Source: CAYNXB01 sp964401045 (GTDB lineage: Bacteria; Pseudomonadota; Alphaproteobacteria; Sphingomonadales; Sphingomonadaceae). Taken from it: a stretch of DNA of 64,000 bases. Each line of letters opens with the position of its first letter. Position 1 is the stretch's first letter. The position numbers and the translations under genes are program-made. The notes beneath the pieces are model-generated. The model was not told the origin of the DNA and made no database searches. It saw nothing but the letters and a program-made list of their open reading frames with translations. Shown here one piece after another: positions 49,329 to 58,122 of this stretch. Location: positions 1-64,000 of the forward strand of contig CAYNXB010000006.1 of assembly GCA_964401045.1 (NCBI GenBank). Reading direction: 5' to 3'.

Positions 49329-50612
49329 ATGCACGCCATCCGCTCGCTGATCGACCGTCACAAATCGGGGGAAACGGTCGGCATCGCGTCGATCTGCTCC
49401 GCCCATCCGCTCGTCGTGGAAGCGGCGTTCGTCCACGCGCTGCGCCGCCGCTCGTCGCACGTGCTGATCGAGGCAACCTCGAACCAGGTGAACCAGGACG
49501 GCGGTTATACCGGCATGGACCCGGCGGCGTTCCGCACCTTTGTTGAAGCCATTGCCAGGCGCGCGGGATTTCCCGTCGAGAACATCATCCTCGGTGGCGA
49601 CCATCTCGGCCCCAACGCCTGGACCGCCCTTCCCGCGCGGGACGCGATAGCGAAGGCCGAGGTGATGGTCGGCGCCTACGTCCGCGCCGGTTTTCGCAAG
49701 ATCCATCTCGACTGCTCGATGAGTTGCGCGGACGACCCCGTGCCACTGCAGGAGCAGGTGATCGCGGAGCGTGCGGCACAGCTGTGCCGCGCGGCGGAGA
49801 ATGCCTTCGGGGGCACGCCCGGGGATGCCCCGGTCTATGTCATCGGCACCGAGGTGCCGGTGCCCGGCGGCGCGGCGGAGGACCTGGAGGAGCTGGCCGT
49901 CACCACACCCGACGCCGCGTTGGCGACGCTCGACATGCACCGCGCCCTGTTCGCCCAGCAGGGCTTGGGAGATGCGTGGGACCGGGTAATCGCCACCGTG
50001 GTGCAGCCGGGCGTCGAGTTCGACCACGACAAGGTTGTCGACTATCGGCCCAAAAAGGCCCGCGCGCTGAGCGCCGCGATCGAGCCGGTCGAGCACATCG
50101 TGTTCGAAGCCCATTCGACCGACTACCAGACGCCGGAAAACCTCGCCGCACTGGTGCGCGATCACTTCGCGATCCTCAAGGTCGGCCCCGGCCTCACCTT
50201 CGCGCTGCGCGAAGCGCTGTGGGGCCTCGACGCGATCGAACGCGAATGGATCGCCGCGCCCGGACGGGCGAACCTGCGCGAAGTAGCCGTCTCACGCATG
50301 CGCGGCGATCCGGCCCACTGGCGCAAGTACTACCACGAGACCGGACATGCGCTTGATCTGCAGCTCGAATACAGCCTCAGCGACCGCATTCGCTATTACT
50401 GGCCGGACACCGTGATCGCCGCGGCGCAGGACAAGCTGTTTGCCAACCTGCGCGCGTCGCCGCCGCCGATCGCGCTGGTCAGCCAGCACTTGCCGATCGC
50501 CTTCGCTGCCGCGCGGAGTGGGGGCAATGACTTCGATCCGGCCGCGCTCGTCATCGCCCATCTCGGCGCCACGCTAGATGCCTACCACGGAGCCTGTCAT
50601 CCGAATGCCTGA
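49329..50612 (+). CDS. kbaZ: AgaZ/KbaZ/GatZ family protein (tagatose-6-phosphate metabolism)
   Basis: A 427-aa cytoplasmic protein of the GatZ/KbaZ family. In enterics it stabilises the class II tagatose-1,6-bisphosphate aldolase KbaY/GatY; for AgaZ in some proteobacteria without that partner a tagatose-6-phosphate kinase role has been proposed. Motifs include GIASICSAHPLVVEAA, IEATSNQVNQDGGYTG, GGDHLGPN, KIHLDCSMSCADDP, YVIGTEVPVPGGA and VFEAHSTDYQ. No kbaY/gatY or phosphofructokinase-like gene is in the window, so its role here is open. The next gene overlaps its 3' end. Confidence 0.88.
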   Translation: MHAIRSLIDRHKSGETVGIASICSAHPLVVEAAFVHALRRRSSHVLIEATSNQVNQDGGYTGMDPAAFRTFVEAIARRAGFPVENIILGGDHLGPNAWTALPARDAIAKAEVMVGAYVRAGFRKIHLDCSMSCADDPVPLQEQVIAERAAQLCRAAENAFGGTPGDAPVYVIGTEVPVPGGAAEDLEELAVTTPDAALATLDMHRALFAQQGLGDAWDRVIATVVQPGVEFDHDKVVDYRPKKARALSAAIEPVEHIVFEAHSTDYQTPENLAALVRDHFAILKVGPGLTFALREALWGLDAIEREWIAAPGRANLREVAVSRMRGDPAHWRKYYHETGHALDLQLEYSLSDRIRYYWPDTVIAAAQDKLFANLRASPPPIALVSQHLPIAFAAARSGGNDFDPAALVIAHLGATLDAYHGACHPNA

Positions 50613-51750
50613 GTCCGCCACTTCCACTGTTGCCCCCGGCGATGGCGCGGATTGCTGGACGCGTCGCGAGATCCGGCAACAACCGCAAACGCTGCGTCAG
50701 ACGCAGGCCCTGCTGCGCGAGAGCCGGGGTCAGATCGAGCGCTTCCTGGCGCCACTGCTGGCAAAGCCGGACTTGCGCATCGTCCTCACCGGCGCGGGCA
50801 CTTCGGCGTTCATCGGCGAGTGCCTCGCACCATGGCTGTCGCGGGTGACTCGCCGCCGGGTCGAGGCGGTCGCGACCACCGACCTGGTCAGCGCACCCGC
50901 GCTCTATTGCGAGCGCGAGGCCCCCACCCTGCTCGTCTCGTTCGGCCGCTCCGGCAACAGCCCCGAAAGCATTGCAGCGGCGCGGGTGGCCGATTCCGAG
51001 ATCGCCGAAGTCCACCACCTGATCGTCACCTGCAACAGCGACGGCGCGCTGGCGCGCGACGCCGGCGACAAGGCCTATGTCGTGGTCCTGCCCGAAGCGA
51101 CACACGACCGCAGTTTTGCGATGACGTCCAGCTTCACGGCGATGATGCTGGCGGCGCTGTCGATCCTCGGCGGCATCGGTGCGATGGACCAGCGAATCGA
51201 CGCGATCGCCCGTTCGGTTAGCGAGGCGCTGGAAGAAGCCGAGGCCGCAATGCCGGCGCTCGCCGCGCGGAATTTCTCGCGGGTGGTCTATCTGGGTAGC
51301 GGCGTGTTCAAGGGTCTCGCCCGCGAGGCGGCGCTCAAGCTGCTCGAGCTTACCGACGGCACCGTCGTCACCGCCTTCGACACGCCGATGGGTTTTCGCC
51401 ACGGGCCCAAGACGGTGGTGAACGGCGAGACGCTGGTGGTGATCTTCGTCTCCAACGATCCTTACATATCGCAATACGATCGCGACCTCATCGCCGAGCT
51501 GCGCGCCGACAGCGTAGCGGCGGAAATCCTCACCATCGCCGCCCGGCCAGAGGCGGACGACACGCTGGCTATCCGGCATCTCGACGATGCAACCGACGTG
51601 GACCTGTTGTTCCCCTACATCGTCCCCGCGCAACTGTTCGCGCTGTCCGCGTCGCTGGCGCGCGGGATGACGCCCGACACACCCAACGCCTCGGGCGTGG
51701 TCAATCGGGTGGTCCAGGGCGTGCGCATTCACCCGCTGGCCGGCGCATGA
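50605..51750 (+). CDS. agaS: AgaS: SIS-domain galactosamine-6-phosphate deaminase/isomerase
   Basis: A 381-aa protein with two SIS sugar-isomerase domains, converting D-galactosamine 6-phosphate to tagatose 6-phosphate with ammonia release. Blocks shared with E. coli AgaS include LTGAGTSAFIGE, TTDLV, SFGRSGNSPES, THDRSFAMTSSFT, GFRHGPKT and NRVVQGVRIHP. ATG 50605 gives an N-terminus (MPES, then WTRREIRQQP) that aligns with the E. coli protein and has GGAG upstream; ATG 50578 is also in frame but lacks a ribosome site. It overlaps kbaZ by 8 bp and the kinase by 4 bp. Confidence 0.92.
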   Translation: MPESATSTVAPGDGADCWTRREIRQQPQTLRQTQALLRESRGQIERFLAPLLAKPDLRIVLTGAGTSAFIGECLAPWLSRVTRRRVEAVATTDLVSAPALYCEREAPTLLVSFGRSGNSPESIAAARVADSEIAEVHHLIVTCNSDGALARDAGDKAYVVVLPEATHDRSFAMTSSFTAMMLAALSILGGIGAMDQRIDAIARSVSEALEEAEAAMPALAARNFSRVVYLGSGVFKGLAREAALKLLELTDGTVVTAFDTPMGFRHGPKTVVNGETLVVIFVSNDPYISQYDRDLIAELRADSVAAEILTIAARPEADDTLAIRHLDDATDVDLLFPYIVPAQLFALSASLARGMTPDTPNASGVVNRVVQGVRIHPLAGA

Positions 51751-52688
51751 GCGGGCGCCGCTGCTATCTCGGCGTCGATGGCGGCGGGACCAAGACCGAG
51801 TTCGTCTGCGTCGACGAAGACGGCGCCATTCTCGCGAGCCACCGCGAGGCGACGACCTACCATCTCCAGGTGGGACTTGAGGGTGCCGGGAAGGTCATTC
51901 GCAAAGGCATCGCGGCGATCTGCGAGGCGCTCGATATCGCGCCCGGCGATCTCACCTACACGTTCTTCGGACTGCCGGCGTTCGGCGAGGACAGCGTGAT
52001 CGACCCCCAGCTCGATCGGCTGTGCGGCGAGGCGCTCGGCCACGATCGCTATCGCTGCGACAACGACATGGTGTGCGGCTGGGCCGGGTCGCTCGGCTGC
52101 GAGGACGGCATCAACCTCGTCGCAGGGACCGGCTCGATCGGTTACGGCGAGCGCCGCGGGCGCAGCGCCCGCGTCGGCGGCTGGGGCGAAGTCTTTAGTG
52201 ACGAAGGTTCGGCCTACTGGATCGCCATCGAAGGGTTGCGCGCCTTTACCCGCATGAGCGACGGGCGCACACCGCGCGGCCCGCTCTACGATGCGTTCCG
52301 CGAGGCACTGTCGCTGCAGGATGATATCGAGGTGTGCGAGCGTGTCATGGGCGAGCGCGGACTCACCCGCGACCAGATCGCGGCGCTCGCCCCGGTGGTG
52401 GCGCAGGCGAGCGAACGCGGCGACGACGCGGCGCGCGCGATCCACCTCCGCGCCGCCGGCGAACTCGCGGAGATGGCCCAGGCGCTGCGAACCACGCTCG
52501 GCTTCGAGCAGGGCGAGACCGTGCAGATTTCCTGCTCCGGCGGCATACTGACGACGGTCGCCCCCGTCCGCAACGCGCTCAAGGATGCGATCATGAAGGT
52601 GGGTGGGTTTGCATTCATCGAGCCACGCCACCCGCCCGCCCACGGCGCCGCGCTCTATGCGAGGTGTCTGGCGCGCTCGCCCGGCTAG
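51747..52688 (+). CDS. BadF/BadG-type sugar kinase, probable N-acetylhexosamine kinase
   Basis: A 313-aa ASKHA-fold ATPase of the BadF/BadG/BcrA group that includes eukaryotic and bacterial N-acetylglucosamine kinases. LGVDGGGTKTEFVCVDEDG is the phosphate-1 motif, VAGTGSIGYG the phosphate-2 region and WGEVFSDEGSAYW a family hallmark. It is co-translated with agaS (ATGA overlap). The simplest role is phosphorylation of GalNAc or galactosamine at O6, replacing the PTS of enterics, as AgaK does in other proteobacteria. Fold assignment is firm; substrate is inferred. Confidence 0.85.
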   Translation: MSGRRCYLGVDGGGTKTEFVCVDEDGAILASHREATTYHLQVGLEGAGKVIRKGIAAICEALDIAPGDLTYTFFGLPAFGEDSVIDPQLDRLCGEALGHDRYRCDNDMVCGWAGSLGCEDGINLVAGTGSIGYGERRGRSARVGGWGEVFSDEGSAYWIAIEGLRAFTRMSDGRTPRGPLYDAFREALSLQDDIEVCERVMGERGLTRDQIAALAPVVAQASERGDDAARAIHLRAAGELAEMAQALRTTLGFEQGETVQISCSGGILTTVAPVRNALKDAIMKVGGFAFIEPRHPPAHGAALYARCLARSPG

Positions 52689-52759
52689 GCTGGCACGCCG
52701 TTATCCGCCGAAACCGGTGAGGCATCTCCCACTGGACTTTGGGTGACACAATATTTACA

Positions 52760-52773
52760 TACCGTCCGATATG
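52760..52773. promoter_or_regulatory. Putative TetR operator overlapping the tetR start codon
   Basis: TACCGTCCGATATG matches the form TACCG-N5-TAT(G/T), seen twice more in front of the efflux operon. It overlaps the regulator's ATG, consistent with autorepression. Confidence 0.55.
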
Positions 52774-53367
52774 GAAAAGGTCGCCACCCGAGGACGCCCT
52801 CGCGAGTTCGATGTCGAGGATGCCCTGGGTGCCGCGCTGCGCGTGTTCTGGGCCAAAGGCTACGAGGGCGCGTCGCTTACCGACTTGACCGAGGCCATGG
52901 CGATCACGCGCCCCAGCCTCTACGCCGCGTTCGGCAACAAGGAAGCGTTGTTCAAGCAAGCGCTCGATCTCTACGAAACTGAGAAACTCGCCTACGTAAA
53001 AGGCGCACTCGCGGCGCCTACGGCCAAGGGCGTGGCGCAGCGCATGCTGGCCGGCACGATCGACAATATTACAAGTGAGTGCCGCGGCTGCCTGGGTGTG
53101 ATTGCTTCCGTCAACTGCAGCAGCGAGGATTCCCCGATCCGCCAGGACGTCCGCGCTCGCGCGGAATCATCGCGACGCGCGATCGTCGAGCGGATGCAAC
53201 GCGGCATCGATGATGGCGATTTCTCGATCCCGATCGATGCCGAAGCGATGACCAGTTACATGCTGGCCGTGCTGCAAGGCATCTCGGTACAAGCGGGAGC
53301 AGGCGCGAGCCGTCCTGACCTTCAGCGCGTCGCGGACGCCGCTCTGGCGATCTGGCCCAGCAAATAA
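52771..53367 (+). CDS. TetR/AcrR-family repressor of the efflux operon
   Basis: A 198-aa regulator. The DNA-binding domain (about 1-55) has RGRPREFDVEDALGAALRVFWAKGYEGASLTDLT and the recognition helix ITRPSLYAAFGNKEALF. The C-terminal ligand domain has the CRGCLGVIAS segment common in AcrR/YxaF-like members. It lies 282 bp upstream of the RND genes on the same strand. Shared TACCG-N5-TAT sites before both suggest that it represses itself and the pump and is released by a hydrophobic or phenolic ligand. Confidence 0.88.
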   Translation: MEKVATRGRPREFDVEDALGAALRVFWAKGYEGASLTDLTEAMAITRPSLYAAFGNKEALFKQALDLYETEKLAYVKGALAAPTAKGVAQRMLAGTIDNITSECRGCLGVIASVNCSSEDSPIRQDVRARAESSRRAIVERMQRGIDDGDFSIPIDAEAMTSYMLAVLQGISVQAGAGASRPDLQRVADAALAIWPSK

Positions 53368-53395
53368 ACTTCTGATTTGCTGCACTGCGCAAAAA

Positions 53396-53409
53396 AATAT
53401 CAAGCGGTA
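53396..53409. promoter_or_regulatory. Putative TetR operator 2
   Basis: AATATCAAGCGGTA, which on the minus strand is TACCG-CTTGA-TATT. It is embedded in a longer inverted repeat, CAAGCG...CGCTTG, at 53401-53424. Confidence 0.5.
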
Positions 53410-53442
53410 CAGAAATATCGCTTGCTACTGAACGGCAGATTA

Positions 53443-53456
53443 CATACTTATCGGTA
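53443..53456. promoter_or_regulatory. Putative TetR operator 3
   Basis: CATACTTATCGGTA, which on the minus strand is TACCG-ATAAG-TATG. The flank CGGTACAGAA is identical in operators 2 and 3. Confidence 0.55.
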
Positions 53457-53523
53457 CAGAACGCTGAGCCGCCTGCGTGGTCCGTCCCGCATCCGGATTC
53501 GGAGAGCCGACTTCGACTGATTT

Positions 53524-53632
53524 CCACCTTCCCGGCTCCTCCGGGTGGTGGCTGCCACGACTGATGATTTTGACGCCCGGAAGCCGTGCTTTCCGGGAAC
53601 GGTCAAGCGCGCCCCGGCGGCGCGGCGCCGCC
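53524..53632 (+). promoter_or_regulatory. Structured leader of the RND operon: three hairpins
   Basis: Three consecutive inverted repeats upstream of the adaptor gene: CCACC-CCCGG / CCGGG-GGTGG (53524-53551), CCCGGAA / TTCCGGG (53576-53597) and GGCGGCG / CGCCGCC with a 3-nt loop (53616-53632). The last ends 5 bp before the GAGGA ribosome site. They could form a 5' leader with attenuation or translational control; none is followed by a U-run. Confidence 0.5.
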
Positions 53633-53649
53633 TTAATGAGGACCGTCCC

Positions 53650-54894
53650 ATGAACGACTTATCGCCGATCGAATTGAGCCAGCTCGAGAGCATCGCCAAC
53701 GAGCCGGGCAACGACCGCCGTTGGCGCCGGCTCGGCTGGATCGCGCTCGTCATCGTAGGCGTCGCGCTCGCCTGGCTGTTCCTGCGCGGCAGCACCGCGC
53801 CCGCCGCGCCGCCACCGCTGCCGGTCGTGACGATCGCCGCGCCGCTGCAGCAGGACGTCGCCGAGTGGGATGACTATATCGGCCGCTTCGAGGCCAGCCG
53901 CAGCGTCGAGCTGCGCCCGCGCGTCTCGGGCCAGATCACCGGCGTGCACTTCAAGGACGGCCAGATCGTCCATCAGGGCCAGCCACTGTTCACGATCGAC
54001 CCACGTCCATACCGTGCCGCCCTCGCCGAAGCGCAGGCCGGCGTCGCCGCGGCCCGCAGCGACCTCGCCCTCGCCCGCAGCGATCTCGAGCGCGCGCTGC
54101 GCCTGGTTGAGGCGGACGCAGTTTCCAAGAGCGAGATCGATGCCCTGCGCGCCCGCGTGACGGCCGCGCAAGCGTCTCTTGCCGGCGCCCAGGCTCGCGT
54201 GACCTCCCGCAGCCTCGATGTCGAATTCACCACCGTGCGCGCGCCGATCTCGGGCCGCATTTCCGACCGTCGTGTCGATCCGGGCAACCTCGTCGCCGCG
54301 GGCGACGGGCCGGCCGCGACCCTCCTGACCACGATCAACGCCACCGATCCGCTCTACTTCACATTCGACGGTTCCGAGGGGCTGTTCCTGAAGGGGCGCC
54401 GCGAAGGTCTCGGCAACGGGGCACCGGTCGAGATCCGACTGCAGGACGAAAGCGACTATACCCGGCACGGGACGCTCGATTTCACCGACAACGGGCTCGA
54501 TCCCGCCTCGGGCACCATCCGCGCACGCGCCGTAGTGCGGAACCCCGACAACTTCCTTGCGCCGGGGATGTTCGGCAACATGCGGATGACCACCGGCCGC
54601 ACCGAGAAGGCATTGCTGGTGCCCGACACCGCGGTGCAAACCGATCAGACGCGCAAGCTGCTGCTGGTCGTCGACCCGAAAGGGACCGTCGCGGCCAGAG
54701 AAGTCGAGCTCGGCCCGGTTCTCGCCGGTGGCCTGCGGGTCGTGCGTGGCGGGCTTGCCCCAACCGACCAGGTGATCATCGCCGGCACCCAGATGGCGCT
54801 GCCCGGCGGCAAGGTCAGGGCGCAGAAGGGCCGCATTGCGCCGCCCGCCAACGCCCAGGCCGAACCAGCCACGAAGCAGCCTTCCGCCGGCTAA
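53650..54894 (+). CDS. RND efflux periplasmic adaptor (MFP/HlyD family)
   Basis: A 414-aa membrane-fusion protein bridging the inner-membrane pump and outer-membrane channel. One N-terminal membrane segment (WIALVIVGVALAWLFL, about 32-48) anchors it without a lipobox. The barrel-sandwich/lipoyl part (FEASRSVELRPRVSGQITGVHFKDGQIVHQGQPLF) flanks an alpha-hairpin of about residues 120-195 rich in Ala/Leu/Arg, followed by the beta-barrel and membrane-proximal domains. It resembles AcrA/MexE. ATG 53650 has GAGGA 7 nt upstream. First gene of a three-gene pump operon. Confidence 0.92.
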   Translation: MNDLSPIELSQLESIANEPGNDRRWRRLGWIALVIVGVALAWLFLRGSTAPAAPPPLPVVTIAAPLQQDVAEWDDYIGRFEASRSVELRPRVSGQITGVHFKDGQIVHQGQPLFTIDPRPYRAALAEAQAGVAAARSDLALARSDLERALRLVEADAVSKSEIDALRARVTAAQASLAGAQARVTSRSLDVEFTTVRAPISGRISDRRVDPGNLVAAGDGPAATLLTTINATDPLYFTFDGSEGLFLKGRREGLGNGAPVEIRLQDESDYTRHGTLDFTDNGLDPASGTIRARAVVRNPDNFLAPGMFGNMRMTTGRTEKALLVPDTAVQTDQTRKLLLVVDPKGTVAAREVELGPVLAGGLRVVRGGLAPTDQVIIAGTQMALPGGKVRAQKGRIAPPANAQAEPATKQPSAG

Positions 54895-54937
54895 GCCGCC
54901 CCTCCGAGCTGCCCCCTATCTCCAATCGGAGCCCGAA

Positions 54938-57900
54938 ATGCGCCTATCTCGCTTCTTCATCGATCGGCCGATCTTCGCGGGGGTGATCGCCGTGATCATC
55001 ACGCTGATCGGCGCGATCTCGTACTCCTTCCTGCCCGTGGCGCAGTACCCCGAGGTCGTTCCGCCCACAGTGACGGTCACCGCCACCTATCCCGGCGCCT
55101 CGGCCGAAACCGTGGCCGACACCGTCGCCAACCCGATCGAACAGGAGATCAACGGCGTCGACGGCATGCTCTACCTGTCGAGCGAATCCACCGGCGACGG
55201 ACGAGTGACGATCACGGTCACGTTCGAGCAGGGCACCGACCTCGACGCGGCGCAAACGCTGGTCCAGAACCGCGTCGCGATCGCCACGCCGCGCTTGCCC
55301 GAGGAAGTGCAGCGCCTCGGCATCGTCACCCGCAAGACCACGCCCGACTTTCTACTGGTGGTGAACCTTATCTCGCCCGATGGATCGCTCGATCGCGAAT
55401 ACATCTCGAACTATGCGCAAACCCACATCAAGGACCGGCTCGCGCGGATCGAAGGCGTCGGCGACGTGCAGCTATTCGGCAGCCGCGAGCTCGCCATGCG
55501 CGTGTGGATCGATCCCGGCCGTGCGGCCGCGCTCGACCTGACCGCCAACGACATTGTCTCTGCCCTGCGCGCGCAGAACGTCCAGGTCGCCGCGGGCACG
55601 CTCGGCCAGCCGCCGAACCCGGAGAGCGCGTTCCAGCTCAACGTCGAGACGCAAGGCCGCTTCACCGATCCGCGGCAGTTCGAGGACGTGGTGATCCGTA
55701 CCGATGCCGAAGGGCGCCAGGTGCGCGTGGGCGACGTCGCGCGGGTCGAGATCGGCGCCGAGAACTACAGCACCTCGGCCTATCTCGACGACAAGGATTC
55801 CGTGATCATCCCCGTGCTGCAGGAGCCGGGCTCCAACGCAATCGCCTCCGCCGATGCGGTGAAGGCGGCCATGGAAGATATGGCGTCGCGCTTCCCCGCC
55901 GGCCTCGAATACCGCATCGTCTACAACCCCACCGAGTTCATCCAGCAATCGGTCGACGCGGTGGTCGAGACGCTGATCGAGGCGATCCTGCTGGTAGTGC
56001 TGGTGATCATCGTCTTCCTCCAGAAGTGGCGCGCTGCGCTGATCCCGGTGCTGGCGATCCCCGTCTCGCTTGTCGGCACCTTCGCGGCGCTGGCGATGCT
56101 CGGCTACTCGCTCAACAACCTCTCGCTATTCGGACTGGTGCTGGCGATCGGCATCGTGGTCGACGACGCGATCGTCGTGGTCGAGAACGTTGAACGAAAC
56201 CTCGAACACGGGATGACCCCGCTCGAGGCCGCACGCACCTCGATGGACGAGGTCGGCGCGGCGCTGATCGCGATCGTGCTGGTGCTGTGCGCGGTATTCG
56301 TGCCGACGCTGTTCATCGGCGGCATGTCGGGCGCGTTCTACCAGCAGTTCGCGGTGACGATCTCGGCCGCGACGGTGATCTCCCTGATCGTCTCGCTCAC
56401 CCTGTCACCGGCACTCTCGGCCTTGCTGCTTCGCCACCGGGAGGCCGCCCCGGCGGGAGCCTACTGGCAGCAGCTCATCGAGAGGGCGGGCAACATCTTC
56501 AACCAGGCATTCGAGCGCTTCAGCGAAACGTATGCGGGGTGGACGGCGCGGTTCGTGGCCGTCCCCCGGCGAATGATGGCCGCTTATGCCGGCCTCATCG
56601 CGCTCACGGCGGCCGCGCTGTGGATCACCCCCACCGGCTTCATCCCGCAGCAGGACCAGGGCTACTTCCTCACCGTGATCCAGCTGCCGCCGGGCTCCGC
56701 GACATCGCGCACCGACGAGGTGATGAAGAAAGTCGCCGCACGGATGCTGCCGATTGACGGGATCGAGGGCGCAGTGATGCTTTCCGGCTTCGACGGCACG
56801 TCGGAGACGCAGTCCGCCAGTTCGGCCGCGGCCTATTGGGTGCTCGACGATTTCAAGGAACGTGCGGCCAAGGGCCAAACGGTCGAGAAGCTGATGGCCG
56901 AGGCCCAGGCCGCCACCGCCGACATCAACGAGGCGCGGCTGATGATCGTCAAGCCGCCGATCATTCGCGGCATCGGCTCGGCCGGTGGCTTCCGCATGAT
57001 GGTCGAGGACAAGGACGGCAAAGGCTACCGCGCGTTGCAGGATGCCGCCGGCAAGGTGATTGCCGAGGCCAATCGGCAGAAGGGCCTCGCCGGGGTCTAC
57101 ACCTTCTTCGACACCGGCACCCCGCGCGTCCACGCGGAGATCGACCGCGACAAGGCACAGCTTCTCGGCGTTCCGCCCGCGCGGATCTTCGAAACCCTGC
57201 AAGTCTACCTCGGGTCGGCGTTCATCAACGATTTCAACCTGCTCGGCCGCACCTATCGCGTCACCGCGCAGGCCGACGCCCAGTTCCGCGATGGTCCGTC
57301 CGACATTGCCAATCTCCAGACCCGCTCGCTCAATGGATCGATGGTCCCGCTGGGATCGGTAGCGACGCTCAGCGACACCACCGGGCCTTACCGGGTTACG
57401 CGCTACAACCTGGCGCCCGCGGTCGCCGTCGATGGTGATACCGCGCCGGGTTATGCGTCGGGCCATTCGCTGGTGACGATGGAGAACGCCGCGGCGAAGG
57501 TTCTGCCGCGCGGTTACGACACCGAGTGGACCGGCATCGGCTATCAGCAAAAATATGCGGGCAACACCGCCGTGCTGGTGTTCGGACTTGCCGTGCTGCT
57601 CGTCTTCCTGGTGCTCGCCGCGCAGTACGAAAGCCTGGTGATGCCGCTGGCGATCATCCTGATCGTGCCGATGTGCCTGCTGGCGGCGATGATCGGCGTA
57701 AACTTGCGCGGCATGGACAACAACGTGCTGACGCAGATCGGCCTCGTCGTGCTGATTGCACTGGCGGCGAAGAACGCGATCCTGATCGTCGAATTCGCCC
57801 GCCAGGGGGAGGCGCATGGCCTGTCCCCCGCGGAAGCCGCGGTCGAAGCGGCGCGCACTCGCTTGCGGCCGATCCTGATGACCAGCTTCGCGTTCATCCT

Positions 57901-58114
57901 CGGCTCGGTCCCGCTGGTGATCGCAACGGGAGCAGGCGCGGAACTGCGGCAGGCCCTCGGCACCGCGGTGTGCTTCGGCATGCTCGGCGTGACCGGTTTC
58001 GGCCTCGTGTTCACTCCCACGTTCTACGTCGTGTGCCGCGCGCTCGGCGATCGCATCGCCAGGCTGCGTAGCCGCCTGGGCCGCGCGAACCCCGCGCTCC
58101 ACCCCGCCGAATAG
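54938..58114 (+). CDS. RND multidrug efflux pump, HAE1 (AcrB/MexF-like)
   Basis: A 1058-aa inner-membrane proton/drug antiporter. It starts MRLSRFFIDRPIFAGVIAVI with transmembrane helix 1, followed by the first porter loop, helices 2-7 (GIVVDDAIVVVENVERN in helix 4 with the proton-relay Asp pair), the second large loop, and helices 8-12 (LVVLIALAAKNAILIVEFA in helix 10 with the relay Lys). Length and layout are those of hydrophobe/amphiphile exporters. ATG 54938 begins the canonical N-terminus. It lies 43 bp after the adaptor and 8 bp before the channel gene. The aromatic operon downstream suggests phenolic substrates, but that is inference. Confidence 0.96.
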   Translation: MRLSRFFIDRPIFAGVIAVIITLIGAISYSFLPVAQYPEVVPPTVTVTATYPGASAETVADTVANPIEQEINGVDGMLYLSSESTGDGRVTITVTFEQGTDLDAAQTLVQNRVAIATPRLPEEVQRLGIVTRKTTPDFLLVVNLISPDGSLDREYISNYAQTHIKDRLARIEGVGDVQLFGSRELAMRVWIDPGRAAALDLTANDIVSALRAQNVQVAAGTLGQPPNPESAFQLNVETQGRFTDPRQFEDVVIRTDAEGRQVRVGDVARVEIGAENYSTSAYLDDKDSVIIPVLQEPGSNAIASADAVKAAMEDMASRFPAGLEYRIVYNPTEFIQQSVDAVVETLIEAILLVVLVIIVFLQKWRAALIPVLAIPVSLVGTFAALAMLGYSLNNLSLFGLVLAIGIVVDDAIVVVENVERNLEHGMTPLEAARTSMDEVGAALIAIVLVLCAVFVPTLFIGGMSGAFYQQFAVTISAATVISLIVSLTLSPALSALLLRHREAAPAGAYWQQLIERAGNIFNQAFERFSETYAGWTARFVAVPRRMMAAYAGLIALTAAALWITPTGFIPQQDQGYFLTVIQLPPGSATSRTDEVMKKVAARMLPIDGIEGAVMLSGFDGTSETQSASSAAAYWVLDDFKERAAKGQTVEKLMAEAQAATADINEARLMIVKPPIIRGIGSAGGFRMMVEDKDGKGYRALQDAAGKVIAEANRQKGLAGVYTFFDTGTPRVHAEIDRDKAQLLGVPPARIFETLQVYLGSAFINDFNLLGRTYRVTAQADAQFRDGPSDIANLQTRSLNGSMVPLGSVATLSDTTGPYRVTRYNLAPAVAVDGDTAPGYASGHSLVTMENAAAKVLPRGYDTEWTGIGYQQKYAGNTAVLVFGLAVLLVFLVLAAQYESLVMPLAIILIVPMCLLAAMIGVNLRGMDNNVLTQIGLVVLIALAAKNAILIVEFARQGEAHGLSPAEAAVEAARTRLRPILMTSFAFILGSVPLVIATGAGAELRQALGTAVCFGMLGVTGFGLVFTPTFYVVCRALGDRIARLRSRLGRANPALHPAE

Positions 58115-58122
58115 GTGCCACC

